From Pseudomonas viridiflava (lineage in GTDB: Bacteria > Pseudomonadota > Gammaproteobacteria > Pseudomonadales > Pseudomonadaceae), in contig NZ_UUIS01000055.1 in NCBI RefSeq assembly GCF_900589395.1, forward strand, positions 22,793-86,792: a stretch of DNA of 64,000 nucleotides. The letters are read 5' to 3'. The translations under genes were made by a program, and so were the position numbers. The notes beneath the pieces are model-generated. The model saw nothing but the letters and a program-made list of their open reading frames with translations. It was not told where the DNA came from and searched no databases. Below are positions 8,257 through 17,674 of the stretch, in pieces (position 1 is the stretch's first letter; every line of letters starts with the position of its first letter).

Positions 8257-10950
8257 TCATGCCGGCGCGTCATCGAATTCATAGTGCAATTGTCCGTCCT
8301 GCTGGCGGATGCGTACGCCGGCCAGGGGTTTGCCTTCGAGCATGCGGGTCAGGAACTCGCGGCTCATGTCCGGCAGCAGGGTGTTGGTCAGGATCGCATC
8401 GATCATCCGGCCGCCGCTTTCGGTTTCGGTGCAGCGCGAGACGATCAGGTCGATCACCTCGGCATCGTAGTCGAAAGCCACCTTGTGGGTGCTTTCCACG
8501 CGCTTCTTGATCCGTCCCAGTTGCAGGTCGGTAATGGCCTTGAGCATCGTGTCGCTGAGCGGGTAGTAAGGGATGGTCACCAGGCGGCCGAGCAGGGCCG
8601 GCGGGAAAATCTCCAGCAGCGGGCCGCGCAGGGCCTTGGCGATTTCCTCAGGGTCAGGCACGTTGGCCGGGTCCTGGCACACACGCGCAATCAGCTCGGT
8701 GCCGGCGTTGGTGGTCAGCAGGATCAGGGTGTTCTTGAAGTCGATCACCCGGCCTTCGCCGTCTTCCATCACGCCCTTGTCGAACACCTGGAAGAACATC
8801 TCGTGCACGTCCGGGTGGGCCTTCTCCACCTCGTCGAGCAACACCACGCTGTAGGGCTTGCGCCGCACCGCCTCGGTCAGCACGCCGCCTTCGCCGTAGC
8901 CGACATAACCGGGTGGCGCGCCCTTGAGGGTCGAGACCGTGTGCGCTTCCTGGAACTCGCTCATGTTGATGGTGATGACGTTCTGCTCGCCGCCATACAG
9001 CGCCTCGGCCAGCGCCAGCGCGGTTTCGGTCTTGCCCACCCCGGAGGTGCCGGCCAGCATGAACACGCCGATCGGCTTGCTCGGGTTATCGAGCCCGGCG
9101 CGCGAGGTCTGGATGCGCTTGGCGATCATCTGCAAGGCATGGTCCTGGCCGATGATGCGTTTGCTCAGGTGCTGGTCCAGCTTGAGTACGGTCTCCAGCT
9201 CGTTGCGCGCCATGCGCCCCACCGGAATCCCGGTCCAGTCGGCGACCACCGAGGCCACCGCCTGATAGTCCACGGTGGGCAGGATCAACGGCGTTTCGCC
9301 TTGTAGCTCGCTCAATTGCTGCTGCAACTCGACCAGCCGGATGCGCAGTTCATGACCGTTGTCGCCGGCGGCATCGGCAGTCACGTCGCTGTCGACCACG
9401 CCGACGCTGTCACGCAGTTGCGCGCGCAGCTTGAGCAGTTCGTCCACCAGCGCCTTCTCATCGGCCCAGCGCACTTCCAGCCCGGTCAGGCGTTCCTGCT
9501 CGGCGTCCAGCAGCGCCTGGGCCTGGCTTTGGCGGCTGCCGGTGTGCACGCCGATGGCATGCTCGCGGGCGATGATCTGCAGTTCGGTCTGCAGCGCCTC
9601 GATGCGTCGGCGGCTGTCGTCGACCTCGGCCGGCACCGCATGCAGGCTGATGGCAACCCGTGCGCAGGCGGTGTCCAGCAGGCTGACCGATTTATCGGGC
9701 AACTGGCGCGCCGGAATGTAGCGGTGCGAGAGTTTGACCGAGGCTTGCAGCGCTTCATCGAGCACCTGCACCTGATGGTGCTGCTCCATGGTCGAGGCCA
9801 CGCCGCGCATCATCAGCAGCGCCTTGTCTTCGGACGGCTCGGCCACTTGCACGACCTGGAAGCGCCGGGTCAGCGCCGGGTCCTTCTCGATGTGCTTCTT
9901 GTACTCGGCCCAGGTGGTGGCCGCCACGGTGCGCAGGCTGCCGCGGGCCAGCGCCGGCTTGAGCAGGTTGGCCGCGTCGCCGGTGCCCGCCGCACCGCCG
10001 GCACCGACCAGGGTATGGGCTTCGTCGATGAACAGGATGATCGGCTTGGGCGAGGCCTGGACGTCCTCGATGACCTGGCGCAGGCGCTGTTCGAACTCGC
10101 CCTTCATGCTGGCGCCGGCCTGCAACAGGCCGACGTCCAGGCTGCGCAACTCTACATCCTTGAGCGCCGGCGGCACGTCGCCGGCAACGATGCGCAGGGC
10201 AAAGCCTTCGACCACGGCGGTCTTGCCGACGCCGGCCTCACCAGTGAGGATCGGGTTGTTCTGCCGGCGGCGCATGAGGATGTCCACCAGTTGGCGGATC
10301 TCTTCGTCGCGGCCGACAATCGGGTCCAGCTCGCCGTTGCGCGCCTGGGCGGTCAGGTCGATGGTGTACTTGTTCAGCGCTTCCTGCTTGCCCAGGGCGC
10401 TGGGTGCCATGGCGCCGCTGGCTTCGCCGGGCACGGCGCCGGCATTGAAGCCGTCGCTGGCACGCAGGGCGTTTTCCGGTGAATCACCGACGTACTCGTC
10501 GAAGCGCTCGGTCAGGCTTTCGATCTTCAGCTTGCCGAATTCGGCCGACAGGGCCAGCAGCGCATTGCGCAGGCTCGGGGTCTTGAGCAGGCCGATCAGC
10601 AGGTAGCCGGTGCGCACCTGGCTTTCACCGAACATCAGGCTGCCATACACCCAGCCGCGCTCCACCGCTTCCTCGACATGCGAGGACAAATCGGTGATCG
10701 AGGTCGAGCCACGGGGCAGGCGGTCCAGCGCCTCGGTCAGGTCGGCCGCCAGGCGCGCCGGGTCCACGTTGAACTGGCGCAGGATGCGGTGCAGGTCCGA
10801 GTCCTGCAATTGCAGCAACTGGTGCAACCAGTGCGACAGCTCCACGTACGGATTGCCACGCAACTTGCAGAAGACCGTGGCCGCCTCGATAGCCTTGTAG
10901 CCCACGCTGTTGAGTTTGCCGAACAACGCGGCGCGACTGATTTCACTCAT
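8257..10950 (-). CDS. tssH: T6SS sheath-disassembly ATPase ClpV
   Basis: 897 residues, typical of ClpV. The N-terminal helical domain (~1-150) is followed by two AAA+ modules. The first has Walker A GEAGVGKTA and Walker B ILFIDEAHTLVGAGG; the second has Walker A GTSGVGKTE and VVLLDEVEKAHPDV. ClpV hexamers unfold contracted TssB/TssC sheaths so subunits can be reused. The start ATG overlaps the tssG stop (ATGA), placing it in the same operon. No TagJ homologue, which assists ClpV in HSI-I systems, is seen in the window. Confidence 0.96.
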   Translation of the reverse strand: MSEISRAALFGKLNSVGYKAIEAATVFCKLRGNPYVELSHWLHQLLQLQDSDLHRILRQFNVDPARLAADLTEALDRLPRGSTSITDLSSHVEEAVERGWVYGSLMFGESQVRTGYLLIGLLKTPSLRNALLALSAEFGKLKIESLTERFDEYVGDSPENALRASDGFNAGAVPGEASGAMAPSALGKQEALNKYTIDLTAQARNGELDPIVGRDEEIRQLVDILMRRRQNNPILTGEAGVGKTAVVEGFALRIVAGDVPPALKDVELRSLDVGLLQAGASMKGEFEQRLRQVIEDVQASPKPIILFIDEAHTLVGAGGAAGTGDAANLLKPALARGSLRTVAATTWAEYKKHIEKDPALTRRFQVVQVAEPSEDKALLMMRGVASTMEQHHQVQVLDEALQASVKLSHRYIPARQLPDKSVSLLDTACARVAISLHAVPAEVDDSRRRIEALQTELQIIAREHAIGVHTGSRQSQAQALLDAEQERLTGLEVRWADEKALVDELLKLRAQLRDSVGVVDSDVTADAAGDNGHELRIRLVELQQQLSELQGETPLILPTVDYQAVASVVADWTGIPVGRMARNELETVLKLDQHLSKRIIGQDHALQMIAKRIQTSRAGLDNPSKPIGVFMLAGTSGVGKTETALALAEALYGGEQNVITINMSEFQEAHTVSTLKGAPPGYVGYGEGGVLTEAVRRKPYSVVLLDEVEKAHPDVHEMFFQVFDKGVMEDGEGRVIDFKNTLILLTTNAGTELIARVCQDPANVPDPEEIAKALRGPLLEIFPPALLGRLVTIPYYPLSDTMLKAITDLQLGRIKKRVESTHKVAFDYDAEVIDLIVSRCTETESGGRMIDAILTNTLLPDMSREFLTRMLEGKPLAGVRIRQQDGQLHYEFDDAPA

Positions 10951-11981
10951 ATGAGGGGTTCCTTGAAGTGGGAGGGCGAACTGGCCTGTCGGGCATCGCC
11001 GGCCTGGTCGGCGTAATGCCGGGCCAGAACCAGTTCGTCGGCATCTGTATTGCGCAGGCCAAGCCAGGTGTTGAAACCCAGCCGCTGGCGACCATTGAGT
11101 TGCAGGCGTGGCACCTGTGGCTGTTCCAGCACCAGGTTCAAGTCCCAGTCCAGTTCAAAGCCCAGGTACTCGGCCACCCAGGCCACCAGCTCGCGAAAGG
11201 GCTGGCCGTCGGGAAGCATGCCCATGTATTGCGCCAGCGTGAGCGGCCCCAGGCGAATGCGGAATTTATGCTGGCGATCCCAGACATGGCTGCCCAGGCA
11301 CAGGTCGACACCCAGGCGGTTCGAACGGACCCCCACGCGGCTGCGCTCGGGCAGTTCCAGCCATTGGCCGACGTATTCCTCGATCTGCACCGGCAGGCCG
11401 AAATACTCGCCCAGGATCGCCCGCAAGCCATCCGGGTAACGGGTCTGCGCCGCCAGGTGGCCGCTGTAGTGCAGCTTGGCGGTGCCGGGCAGTTCGCCCT
11501 GCTCCAGCTGGCCGGGCAGGCCGCGCCCGCACAGCGCCGCCAGGCGCCCGGACCAGTAGTCATCATCGGCACGGTCATGGCTGACGGTCGGCCGCGCCTC
11601 GGCCCAGGCCCGATAGAACAGGCTCAGCAGGCGGTGGTGGAACACATCCAGAAAGCGCTTGCTGGTGCTGTCGGCGTGGTTGCGCTGGCGCTCGCGCACG
11701 TATTCGGTCAGGTGCAGCGGCAACGGCCCGTTGGGCCCGCCCAGGCCAAAGAAGAACTGCTCCAGGCGCGCGGCCGTGTCGTCGTCGCCCGGCTGCACGC
11801 CGGCCAGGGTCGAGGGTGCAAAGGCGCTGTCCTGGCGCTGGCCGAGGCGCACCGGGTCATCGCTCAGGCGCAACGAATGGCCGAAGCGCGGCAGGTCAGG
11901 GTTTTCACACTCGATACGGCGCAACGCCTGGAAGAAGTCGTACGCCCAGGGCTGGTCGTGCATGGCCTCAAGCGTATTCAT
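10947..11981 (-). CDS. tssG: T6SS baseplate protein TssG
   Basis: 344 residues, close to the usual TssG/ImpH/VasB length. The N-terminal hallmark PWAYDFFQALRRIE is present, followed by FGHSLRLSDDPVRLGQ and the FFGLGGPNGPLPLHLTEYVR segment conserved in the family. TssG joins TssF, TssE and TssK to form the baseplate wedges around VgrG. Its ATG overlaps the tssF stop by four bases and its stop overlaps the tssH start, so F, G and H are translationally coupled. Confidence 0.95.
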   Translation of the reverse strand: MNTLEAMHDQPWAYDFFQALRRIECENPDLPRFGHSLRLSDDPVRLGQRQDSAFAPSTLAGVQPGDDDTAARLEQFFFGLGGPNGPLPLHLTEYVRERQRNHADSTSKRFLDVFHHRLLSLFYRAWAEARPTVSHDRADDDYWSGRLAALCGRGLPGQLEQGELPGTAKLHYSGHLAAQTRYPDGLRAILGEYFGLPVQIEEYVGQWLELPERSRVGVRSNRLGVDLCLGSHVWDRQHKFRIRLGPLTLAQYMGMLPDGQPFRELVAWVAEYLGFELDWDLNLVLEQPQVPRLQLNGRQRLGFNTWLGLRNTDADELVLARHYADQAGDARQASSPSHFKEPLI

Positions 11982-13834
11982 AGGGTCGGCCGCCGGCCGG
12001 GCTGGGCTTTCCAGCGCATGATCTCGCCACGTTCAGTGCCGCGCAGCACCGTCTCGGTAAAACTGTTGACCGACACGTAGCGGCTCAGGAAACGCTCGAA
12101 CACCGCGCCCAGCAGGAACACGCCGGTGCCACGAAAGGCGTTTTCGTCGAACACCAGGGTGATCTCCAGGCCGCGCCCGAACACGATCGGGCCGGGCATC
12201 GGCAAGCGCCGCGTGCAGGGCTTGCTGCTGACTTCGCGCAGGCCTTCGATCTGCAGTTGCAGTGCCGCGTCCTGATCGTCGCCGTACAGGCGCAGCAGTT
12301 CGCGCAGGGCGGCGGCGCCTTGGCCTTGCTCGCTCAGCGACAGGTAGTTGAGCGACAGCTGGCTGATCAGGCGCCAGGCCTTGTTGTCGTGGGCATGGCT
12401 GGCGCGTGGCCGACTGGGGCCGGCCAGGCAGCGGATGGCCTGCACCGGTGCGCTGTCGGCCAGTGTGAAGTCACTGGCACCGCCCAGGCGCATGAACAGC
12501 GGCAGGTCGCGGTTGGTGCACAAGGCCGTCAGGCCCAGCTGGCGCAGATCGTGGCGGTAAGGCGCCTGCTGGCTGTCGACCAGGCTGATGAAGCTTTCGC
12601 TGCCCACGTAGGTCGAGCGCGTGCCGGTGCGCCGTTGCTCGCTGGACAACACCCGCGGCTCGCGGCGCAGGCTGTAATAGGCCTGGTCGCGGCCATAGCG
12701 CGACGGGTCGCGCACCGCGTAGAACGGCAGGAACGGCTGGTCGGGCCCGGTGCCGAAACCGGTGACGCCGGTCAGCGAGTGAATCTCGAAATCCATCGGC
12801 CGGGTGCGGTCGGCAATGGCATGGTGTTCATGCACCCGGTCGCTCAGGTGAATGCGGTCCAGGCGCTTGGGGAACAGGTTGATCGCCGGGGTGCAGTAGG
12901 GCACGAACTGCTCGCGTCCGACACTGTTTTCCAGGCTCTGGTCAAAGCGCTCCAGCAGCACGATCAGTTCCAGTTCTTGCCCGGTGCAACGGCCCACTGC
13001 GCGTTCCAGGCCCGTGAAATCGATGAACAGAAAGCGCTGCGGCAAGGCGAAGTATTCCTGCAGCAGGCGATAGCCCTGGAATGCCTGCGGCACCACCGGC
13101 AGCGCCGCCTCGCGGTCATCGAAGCCGCACGGGCGCAAGGCATCCACCGGCAGGCGCTCGACCCAGTCGCTGCCGGGCTGGCGGGCAAATACCGCGCAGG
13201 TGTTGGCCAGCAGTTGCTCATACAGGCGATAGGGCAACTCATCGGCGCCGTGCAGGTACAGCGGCAGATTGCCCAGGGCCAGGCTGTCGAACGGCAATTC
13301 GGCGCCGGTGCGCAGGGTGATGCGCAAGGCCGCCTTGGCCTTGGGTTCGCTGGCGGCCAGGCGTCCCAGCACAGCGGCCGGGTTGCCGAAATAGTCGGCC
13401 TGGCTGACCTGCACCGGCCACAACGTCACCGCCTGGGTGCTGCGGTATTCGCATGAGGTCTGCGAGTCGCGGCCCAGGGCAGCCCGCAGCACGCTGTCGC
13501 GCGGCAGGGTAAAGCCGTCGGCCAGCGAGCCTTCGTCGGGGTCGGCGTGCATCTGCACCACGGTCATCGACGGCGTGGGCGCCAGATAGTGCGGGTAGGC
13601 GATTTCCAGCAGGTTGTGGGTGAAGGTCGGGTATTCGGCCTCCAGCTTGAGCTGCACGCGAGCGGTCAGGTAGGCGAAGCCTTCCAACAGGCGCTCGACA
13701 TACGGGTCGGCGCAATCGAGCCCCGACAGCGTCAGGCGCCCGGCGATCTTGGGGTACTCGCGGGCAAACTCCTGGGCGCTTTCGCGGATGTGCTGCAATT
13801 CCTGGTTGTACAACCCGAGCAAGCGCGGATTCAT
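11978..13834 (-). CDS. tssF: T6SS baseplate protein TssF
   Basis: 618 residues, standard for TssF/ImpG/VasA. It begins [18 protein letters not shown] and has [20 protein letters not shown] plus the [16 protein letters not shown] block typical of the family. TssF is the main wedge scaffold of the baseplate. The ATG overlaps the stop of tssE (TCATGA), and the 3' end overlaps tssG. Codon use matches the rest of the core operon. Confidence 0.96.
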   Translation of the reverse strand: MNPRLLGLYNQELQHIRESAQEFAREYPKIAGRLTLSGLDCADPYVERLLEGFAYLTARVQLKLEAEYPTFTHNLLEIAYPHYLAPTPSMTVVQMHADPDEGSLADGFTLPRDSVLRAALGRDSQTSCEYRSTQAVTLWPVQVSQADYFGNPAAVLGRLAASEPKAKAALRITLRTGAELPFDSLALGNLPLYLHGADELPYRLYEQLLANTCAVFARQPGSDWVERLPVDALRPCGFDDREAALPVVPQAFQGYRLLQEYFALPQRFLFIDFTGLERAVGRCTGQELELIVLLERFDQSLENSVGREQFVPYCTPAINLFPKRLDRIHLSDRVHEHHAIADRTRPMDFEIHSLTGVTGFGTGPDQPFLPFYAVRDPSRYGRDQAYYSLRREPRVLSSEQRRTGTRSTYVGSESFISLVDSQQAPYRHDLRQLGLTALCTNRDLPLFMRLGGASDFTLADSAPVQAIRCLAGPSRPRASHAHDNKAWRLISQLSLNYLSLSEQGQGAAALRELLRLYGDDQDAALQLQIEGLREVSSKPCTRRLPMPGPIVFGRGLEITLVFDENAFRGTGVFLLGAVFERFLSRYVSVNSFTETVLRGTERGEIMRWKAQPGRRPTL

Positions 13835-14334
13835 GAACGTCTCCGTTGTTCGGCAGGCAAGACCTTTACATGGCCCGATTCAAGGTCCAGCTCGGTGCGC
13901 AGCAACAGCGGCAACGCCACCGGCTGCGCCCACAAGTCGCCCTGAATCTCGAAACTCAGCGCGTTATGGTTCATCTGTTCATGGCCCAGATGGGCCCGCA
14001 CTCGCACGGTGTGTGCCAGCAGGCGCGGCTCGAAGGTGGTAATCGCCCGATGGATCAGGCTTTCGAGCACCGCAATGTCGACCCCCGACACACTGCTGCC
14101 GGCCAGCGCCGGCAGCCCGTAATTGACCACCGAGGTGCCGGCGGGGGTGTGCAGCGTGGCGTCGGCGTCGAGCAACGAGGTGGTGTTGAGCAGCCAGGTC
14201 AGGTCGCGCAGCACCGAGGCCTTGAGCTGGCTCAGCGACAGCACGCGCTTGTCCGTGCCCTCTTGCAGGTTGCCCGGGTCATCGTCAGTGAGGCGATCAA
14301 GCAGGGAAGGCTGCAGGCGCTCGCGCGGGGTCAT
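13831..14334 (-). CDS. tssE: T6SS baseplate protein TssE (gp25-like)
   Basis: 167 residues if translation begins at the ATG of [18 protein letters not shown], which matches the conserved TssE start. A 20-residue upstream extension of the frame is not family-like, so I reject it. The gp25 core includes [29 protein letters not shown] and the C-terminal [16 protein letters not shown]. TssE links the baseplate to the first sheath ring. It lies 108 bases downstream of the lipoprotein gene and overlaps tssF. Confidence 0.92.
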   Translation of the reverse strand: MTPRERLQPSLLDRLTDDDPGNLQEGTDKRVLSLSQLKASVLRDLTWLLNTTSLLDADATLHTPAGTSVVNYGLPALAGSSVSGVDIAVLESLIHRAITTFEPRLLAHTVRVRAHLGHEQMNHNALSFEIQGDLWAQPVALPLLLRTELDLESGHVKVLPAEQRRRS

Positions 14335-14442
14335 GTTGGTCACCAGTCGAAATTCCAGATCAAGGCTTTCTGATCCCAGTGAGCAGGGCCACACCCCGCA
14401 ATCCGGCTGACAGGGCTGTAACTCGGCAAAGTGCCTTCGTGG

Positions 14443-14892
14443 TTACCAACGGAACAACCCCGTGAACATTTTCTGATCTTGCTGACCGATATGGCACATA
14501 GCGCTTCTGTTCACCCTTGAGGTTTCCAGCGTGTTGTCACGCAACCGCACGGCTTGAGATGTTTTCACGCAGTCTGTGTCAGGTGCCGGGTTGGGCTGAC
14601 TGTGCTCTACCAGCACGATAGGGACCGAATTGTGCACTTCAGTCTGAACCTTGCCCTGTTTGTCCGGAGTGAACTGGCAAGGCCAGTTCATCTCCAGTTT
14701 CAGGTCACTGTTGTCTGGCTTGCGCAGCACACATTGCCCCTCATGCTCTACCAACTGCAAAGGCTGGCCGGCGAGCGTGGCCTGGGTCAGAGGCGTCGAC
14801 GATGCGGGGACTTGCTCTTGCGGCTGTGCACAAGCGCTGAGGCTGAACAGAGCCCCCATGAGGAGGGTAATGCCTGAGTATGTTCTGGTCAT
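14443..14892 (-). CDS. Periplasmic lipoprotein, candidate Tae4 immunity protein
   Basis: 149 residues with a lipoprotein signal: hydrophobic stretch, lipobox LSAC and lipidation at Cys21. The mature part looks beta-rich and has several cysteines (VEHEGQCVLRK, NWPCQF, TDCVKT, SAMCHIG) that could form disulphides in the periplasm. The ATG overlaps the stop of the Tae4 gene (ATGA), as expected for an immunity partner. It does not look like the small helical Tai4 proteins I know. The immunity role is inferred from coupling, location and compartment: Tae enzymes attack peptidoglycan in the periplasm. Confidence 0.75.
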   Translation of the reverse strand: MTRTYSGITLLMGALFSLSACAQPQEQVPASSTPLTQATLAGQPLQLVEHEGQCVLRKPDNSDLKLEMNWPCQFTPDKQGKVQTEVHNSVPIVLVEHSQPNPAPDTDCVKTSQAVRLRDNTLETSRVNRSAMCHIGQQDQKMFTGLFRW

Positions 14893-15326
14893 GGCAGCTC
14901 CCAGAACCAGATTTTCTTGGACATGTAGTTGCCGTCGTCAAAACCTTGAGTGATACCGCGATTCCATAGGTCAATGTGGTCTCCGGTGCGGTCCTCCAGT
15001 TTCTCCGAAGCTCTGGCAAAACAGTCCTTGAAAAAGATGATGCCGCGCTTGTCACGAATAGTCTGTCGAGCGCTGGCAGTACCTTCAATGATCAAGGGCC
15101 TGCCCAAATGATGGCGCCATAACCAGTTGGCCAGAGACTCGGCACCGCGAGCGTGTTCATGCTTGCATTTCGGATCTGTGTAGGTGGAGTTGTTGACGCG
15201 GATGCTTCGCTCACCGTTCAGGGCAATGCTCATGCGAATGGCGCACTGGTTTCCCCACGGTTGATCACAAGGGCTAGCCACTTTGGGATAGGCCTGCTGC
15301 AAATTGATAAACGAAGGTTTGGCCAT
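14889..15326 (-). CDS. tae4: T6SS amidase effector Tae4
   Basis: 145 residues with the Tae4 signature. The catalytic cysteine lies in NQCAIRMSIAL (Cys28) and the histidine in GDHIDLWN (His117); RGIIFFKDC and the GAESLANWL helix are also characteristic. Tae4 enzymes cleave the gamma-D-glutamyl-mDAP bond of peptidoglycan in target cells. There is no signal peptide; delivery would be by Hcp, encoded 81 bases upstream. It occupies the slot between hcp and tssE where HSI-I of P. aeruginosa has tagJ. Length and motifs look intact. Confidence 0.92.
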   Translation of the reverse strand: MAKPSFINLQQAYPKVASPCDQPWGNQCAIRMSIALNGERSIRVNNSTYTDPKCKHEHARGAESLANWLWRHHLGRPLIIEGTASARQTIRDKRGIIFFKDCFARASEKLEDRTGDHIDLWNRGITQGFDDGNYMSKKIWFWELP

Positions 15327-15407
15327 CTGTGTGTCTCCTCACCGCCTGCCTGGCAGGCATCCTGATGCCAATTGCCCCCGGCCGGAGCGGCCGGGGACGC
15401 CAAGACC

Positions 15408-15896
15408 TTAGCGCTTGGTATTGGAGCGGATGTTCCAGCCGTACTTGATCGGGCCGCCTTCCTTGCTGCCGTCGGCTTTCTGCGGCTGGTAGTCGACCAG
15501 GACCTGGGCGAAGTTCAGGGTCACGTTCTCGATCAGGCGGTCATCGGCGCCCGAGCCACCGGTGCTCAGCGAGGTGACCAATACTTCTTCGAGGTTGATG
15601 ATCAGGTACTCGACCTGGTTGTCGCCGCCGGCCTTGCGCACGGTCAGGGTGACCTTGTCGATGTGCTTGCCGCTGGAGCAATGCATCATCAGGTTGGGGG
15701 TCGCCTTGTCGACGTACTTGGTGATCGACAGGTCCTGAATGTTGACCTTGCCCGCACCGCCACCGGTGCCCATGTGCATGTTGCCGGACTGGGACATGCC
15801 CCAGCTCCAGTTCAGCACTTCGATTTCGTCCTTGTGAGTCTTGTCGACCGACTCGCCCTTGATGTCACCGATCTTGATGAAAATATCGACAGCCAT
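15408..15896 (-). CDS. hcp: T6SS tube protein Hcp
   Basis: 162 residues starting MAVDIFIKIGDIKGES, the H1-type Hcp start; an AGGAGA ribosome site lies five to six bases before this ATG, so the longer upstream frame is not used. The NWSWGMSQSGNMH and LMMHCSSGKHIDKVTLTVRK blocks are diagnostic. Hcp hexamers stack into the inner tube and act as a receptor/chaperone for small effectors, here plausibly Tae4. The 269-base leader contains a BIME and a 9-bp array, so hcp may have its own transcript. Confidence 0.96.
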   Translation of the reverse strand: MAVDIFIKIGDIKGESVDKTHKDEIEVLNWSWGMSQSGNMHMGTGGGAGKVNIQDLSITKYVDKATPNLMMHCSSGKHIDKVTLTVRKAGGDNQVEYLIINLEEVLVTSLSTGGSGADDRLIENVTLNFAQVLVDYQPQKADGSKEGGPIKYGWNIRSNTKR

Positions 15897-15960
15897 GGTT
15901 TCTCCTGATGTGGCACAGCGCCACTGTATTGAGTTGTGCGACAACACCGCTTTTCTAACT

Positions 15961-16043
15961 ACGCCGCCTATGACGCCTATGACGCCTATGCCGCTTACGC
16001 CGCTTACGCCGTCTACGCCGCCTATGCCGCTTACGCCGTCTAT
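15961..16043. repeat. 9-bp tandem array upstream of hcp
   Basis: About nine units of a 9-bp motif with consensus CYTAYGMCG (cctatgacg, cctatgccg, cttacgccg, tctacgccg) follow one another without a break, ending at BIME copy 3. The array lies 65-147 bases before the hcp start codon, between tssC and hcp. On the + strand one frame would read as a Tyr-Ala-rich repeat, but there is no sign of a real gene. Copy number is likely to vary between strains. Confidence 0.85.
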
Positions 16044-16152
16044 GTAGGAGCGCGCTTGCCCGCGACCGGCTGCGTTAGCAGTCGTAAATTTTCAGCGCCT
16101 ACACAATTTTTACGAGCGCTACGCACTCGGTCGCGGGCAAGCGCGCTCCTAC
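16044..16152. repeat. BIME-like palindromic element, copy 3
   Basis: A 109-bp element with perfect-looking inverted REP ends (GTAGGAGCGCGCTTGCCCGC and its complement) around a single core unit (GCAGTCGTAAATTTTCAGCG then CTACACAATTTTTACGAG). It lies 13 bases downstream of the tssC stop, between the sheath genes and hcp. Confidence 0.87.
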
Positions 16153-16165
16153 GGCGGTTTCAGGG

Positions 16166-17665
16166 TCAGGCGCCTTTTGTCGATGGCAGCTTGGATACCA
16201 GGCGCAGCGACACGGTCAAGCCTTCAAGCTGGTAATGCGGGCGCAGGAAGAACTTGGACGTGTAGTAGCCCGGGTTGCCTTCGACGTCCTCGACCACCAC
16301 TTCGGCGGCAGCCAGCGGATGCTGGGCCTTGGTGGTTTCGGTGGAATGCGCCGGGTCCCCGTCGACGTAGTTGAGGATCCAGTTCTGCAGCCAGCGCTGC
16401 ATCTCGTCGCGCTCTTTGAACGAGCCGATCTTGTCGCGCACGATGCACTTGAGGTAATGCGCAAAGCGGCAGGTGGCGAACAGGTACGGCAGGCGCGCGG
16501 CCAGGTTGGCGTTGGCGGTGGCGTCCGGGTCGTCGTATTCGGCCGGTTTCTGCAGCGACTGGGCACCGATGAACGCCGCAAAGTCGGTGTTCTTCTTGTG
16601 CAACAGCGGCATGAAGCCGTTCTTGGCCAGCTCGGCCTCGCGGCGGTCGGAAATGGCGATCTCGGTCGGGCACTTCATGTCCACGCCACCGTCGTCGGTG
16701 GGGAAGGTGTGCGCCGGCAGGTTCTCGACCTCGCCACCCGATTCCACGCCACGAATGCGCGAGCACCAGCCGTAGTGCTTGAACGAGCGGTTGATGTTCA
16801 CGCCCATCGCATAGGCGGCGTTGGCCCAGGTGTAGTTGGCGCTGTCGGCGCCGTCGGTGTCTTCCTCGAAGGCAAAGGCTTCGACCGGGTCGGTCTTGGC
16901 ACCATACGGCAGGCGGGCCAGGAAGCGCGGCATGGTCAGGCCGATGTAGCGCGAATCTTCGGACTCACGCAGCGAGCGCCAGCCGGCGTACTCGGGGGTG
17001 GTGAAGATCTTGGTCAGGTCGCGCGGGTTGGACAGCTCCTGCCAGGAACCCATGCCCATCACCGTCGGCGAGGCCGCGGAAATGAACGGCGCGTGCATCG
17101 CCGCGCAGACTTTCGACAGCTCGCCCAGCAACTCGACATCCGGTGGCGACTGGTCGAAGTAGTAGTCGCCGATCAGGCAGCCATACGGCTCGCCGCCGAA
17201 CTGGCCGTATTCCTCTTCGTACATCTTCTTGAACAGCGGGCTCTGGTCCCAGGCCGTGCCCTTGAACTTCTTAAGGGTCTTGTGCAGCTCCGGCTTGGAG
17301 ATGTTCAGCACGCGAATCTTCAGTTGCTCGTCGGTCTCGGTGTTGTTGACCAGATAGTGCAGGCCGCGCCAGGCACTTTCGACCTGCTGGAACTGCGGGT
17401 GATGAATGATCTGGTTGACCTGGGCGGTGAGCTTGGCGTCGATGGCCGCGATGATCGACTCGATGGATTTGATCGCGTCGTTGGACACCAGGTCGGTCTG
17501 GGCCAGGGCCTGTTCGGCCAGGGTGCGTACGGCGGTCTCGACCGCTTCGCGGGCGCGCTCGGTCTTGGGCTTGAATTCCTGCAGCAGCAGCGAGGCGAAT
17601 TCGCTGGTGTGTTCTACGGTGCCCGCCGGGGCCTGATTGTCACGCTGTAAATCGGTCATGGTCAT
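16166..17665 (-). CDS. tssC: T6SS sheath protein TssC (VipB)
   Basis: 499 residues, the normal TssC length. The conserved WRGLHYLVNNTETDEQLK, EYGQFGGEPYGCLIGDYYFD, FLARLPYGAKTDPV and C-terminal FFLRPHYQLEGLTVSLRLVS blocks are present. TssC forms the contractile sheath with TssB, which lies nine bases upstream. Two in-frame ATGs (MTMTD) are possible; the first has an AGGA site at good spacing. The stop is followed directly by BIME copy 3. Confidence 0.97.
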   Translation of the reverse strand: MTMTDLQRDNQAPAGTVEHTSEFASLLLQEFKPKTERAREAVETAVRTLAEQALAQTDLVSNDAIKSIESIIAAIDAKLTAQVNQIIHHPQFQQVESAWRGLHYLVNNTETDEQLKIRVLNISKPELHKTLKKFKGTAWDQSPLFKKMYEEEYGQFGGEPYGCLIGDYYFDQSPPDVELLGELSKVCAAMHAPFISAASPTVMGMGSWQELSNPRDLTKIFTTPEYAGWRSLRESEDSRYIGLTMPRFLARLPYGAKTDPVEAFAFEEDTDGADSANYTWANAAYAMGVNINRSFKHYGWCSRIRGVESGGEVENLPAHTFPTDDGGVDMKCPTEIAISDRREAELAKNGFMPLLHKKNTDFAAFIGAQSLQKPAEYDDPDATANANLAARLPYLFATCRFAHYLKCIVRDKIGSFKERDEMQRWLQNWILNYVDGDPAHSTETTKAQHPLAAAEVVVEDVEGNPGYYTSKFFLRPHYQLEGLTVSLRLVSKLPSTKGA

Positions 17666-17674
17666 GGGTCCTGA

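Noticed and set aside
15936..16235. Tyr-Ala repeat protein encoded by the 9-bp array
   Set aside because: The frame runs through the BIME and into antisense tssC, with no ribosome site.
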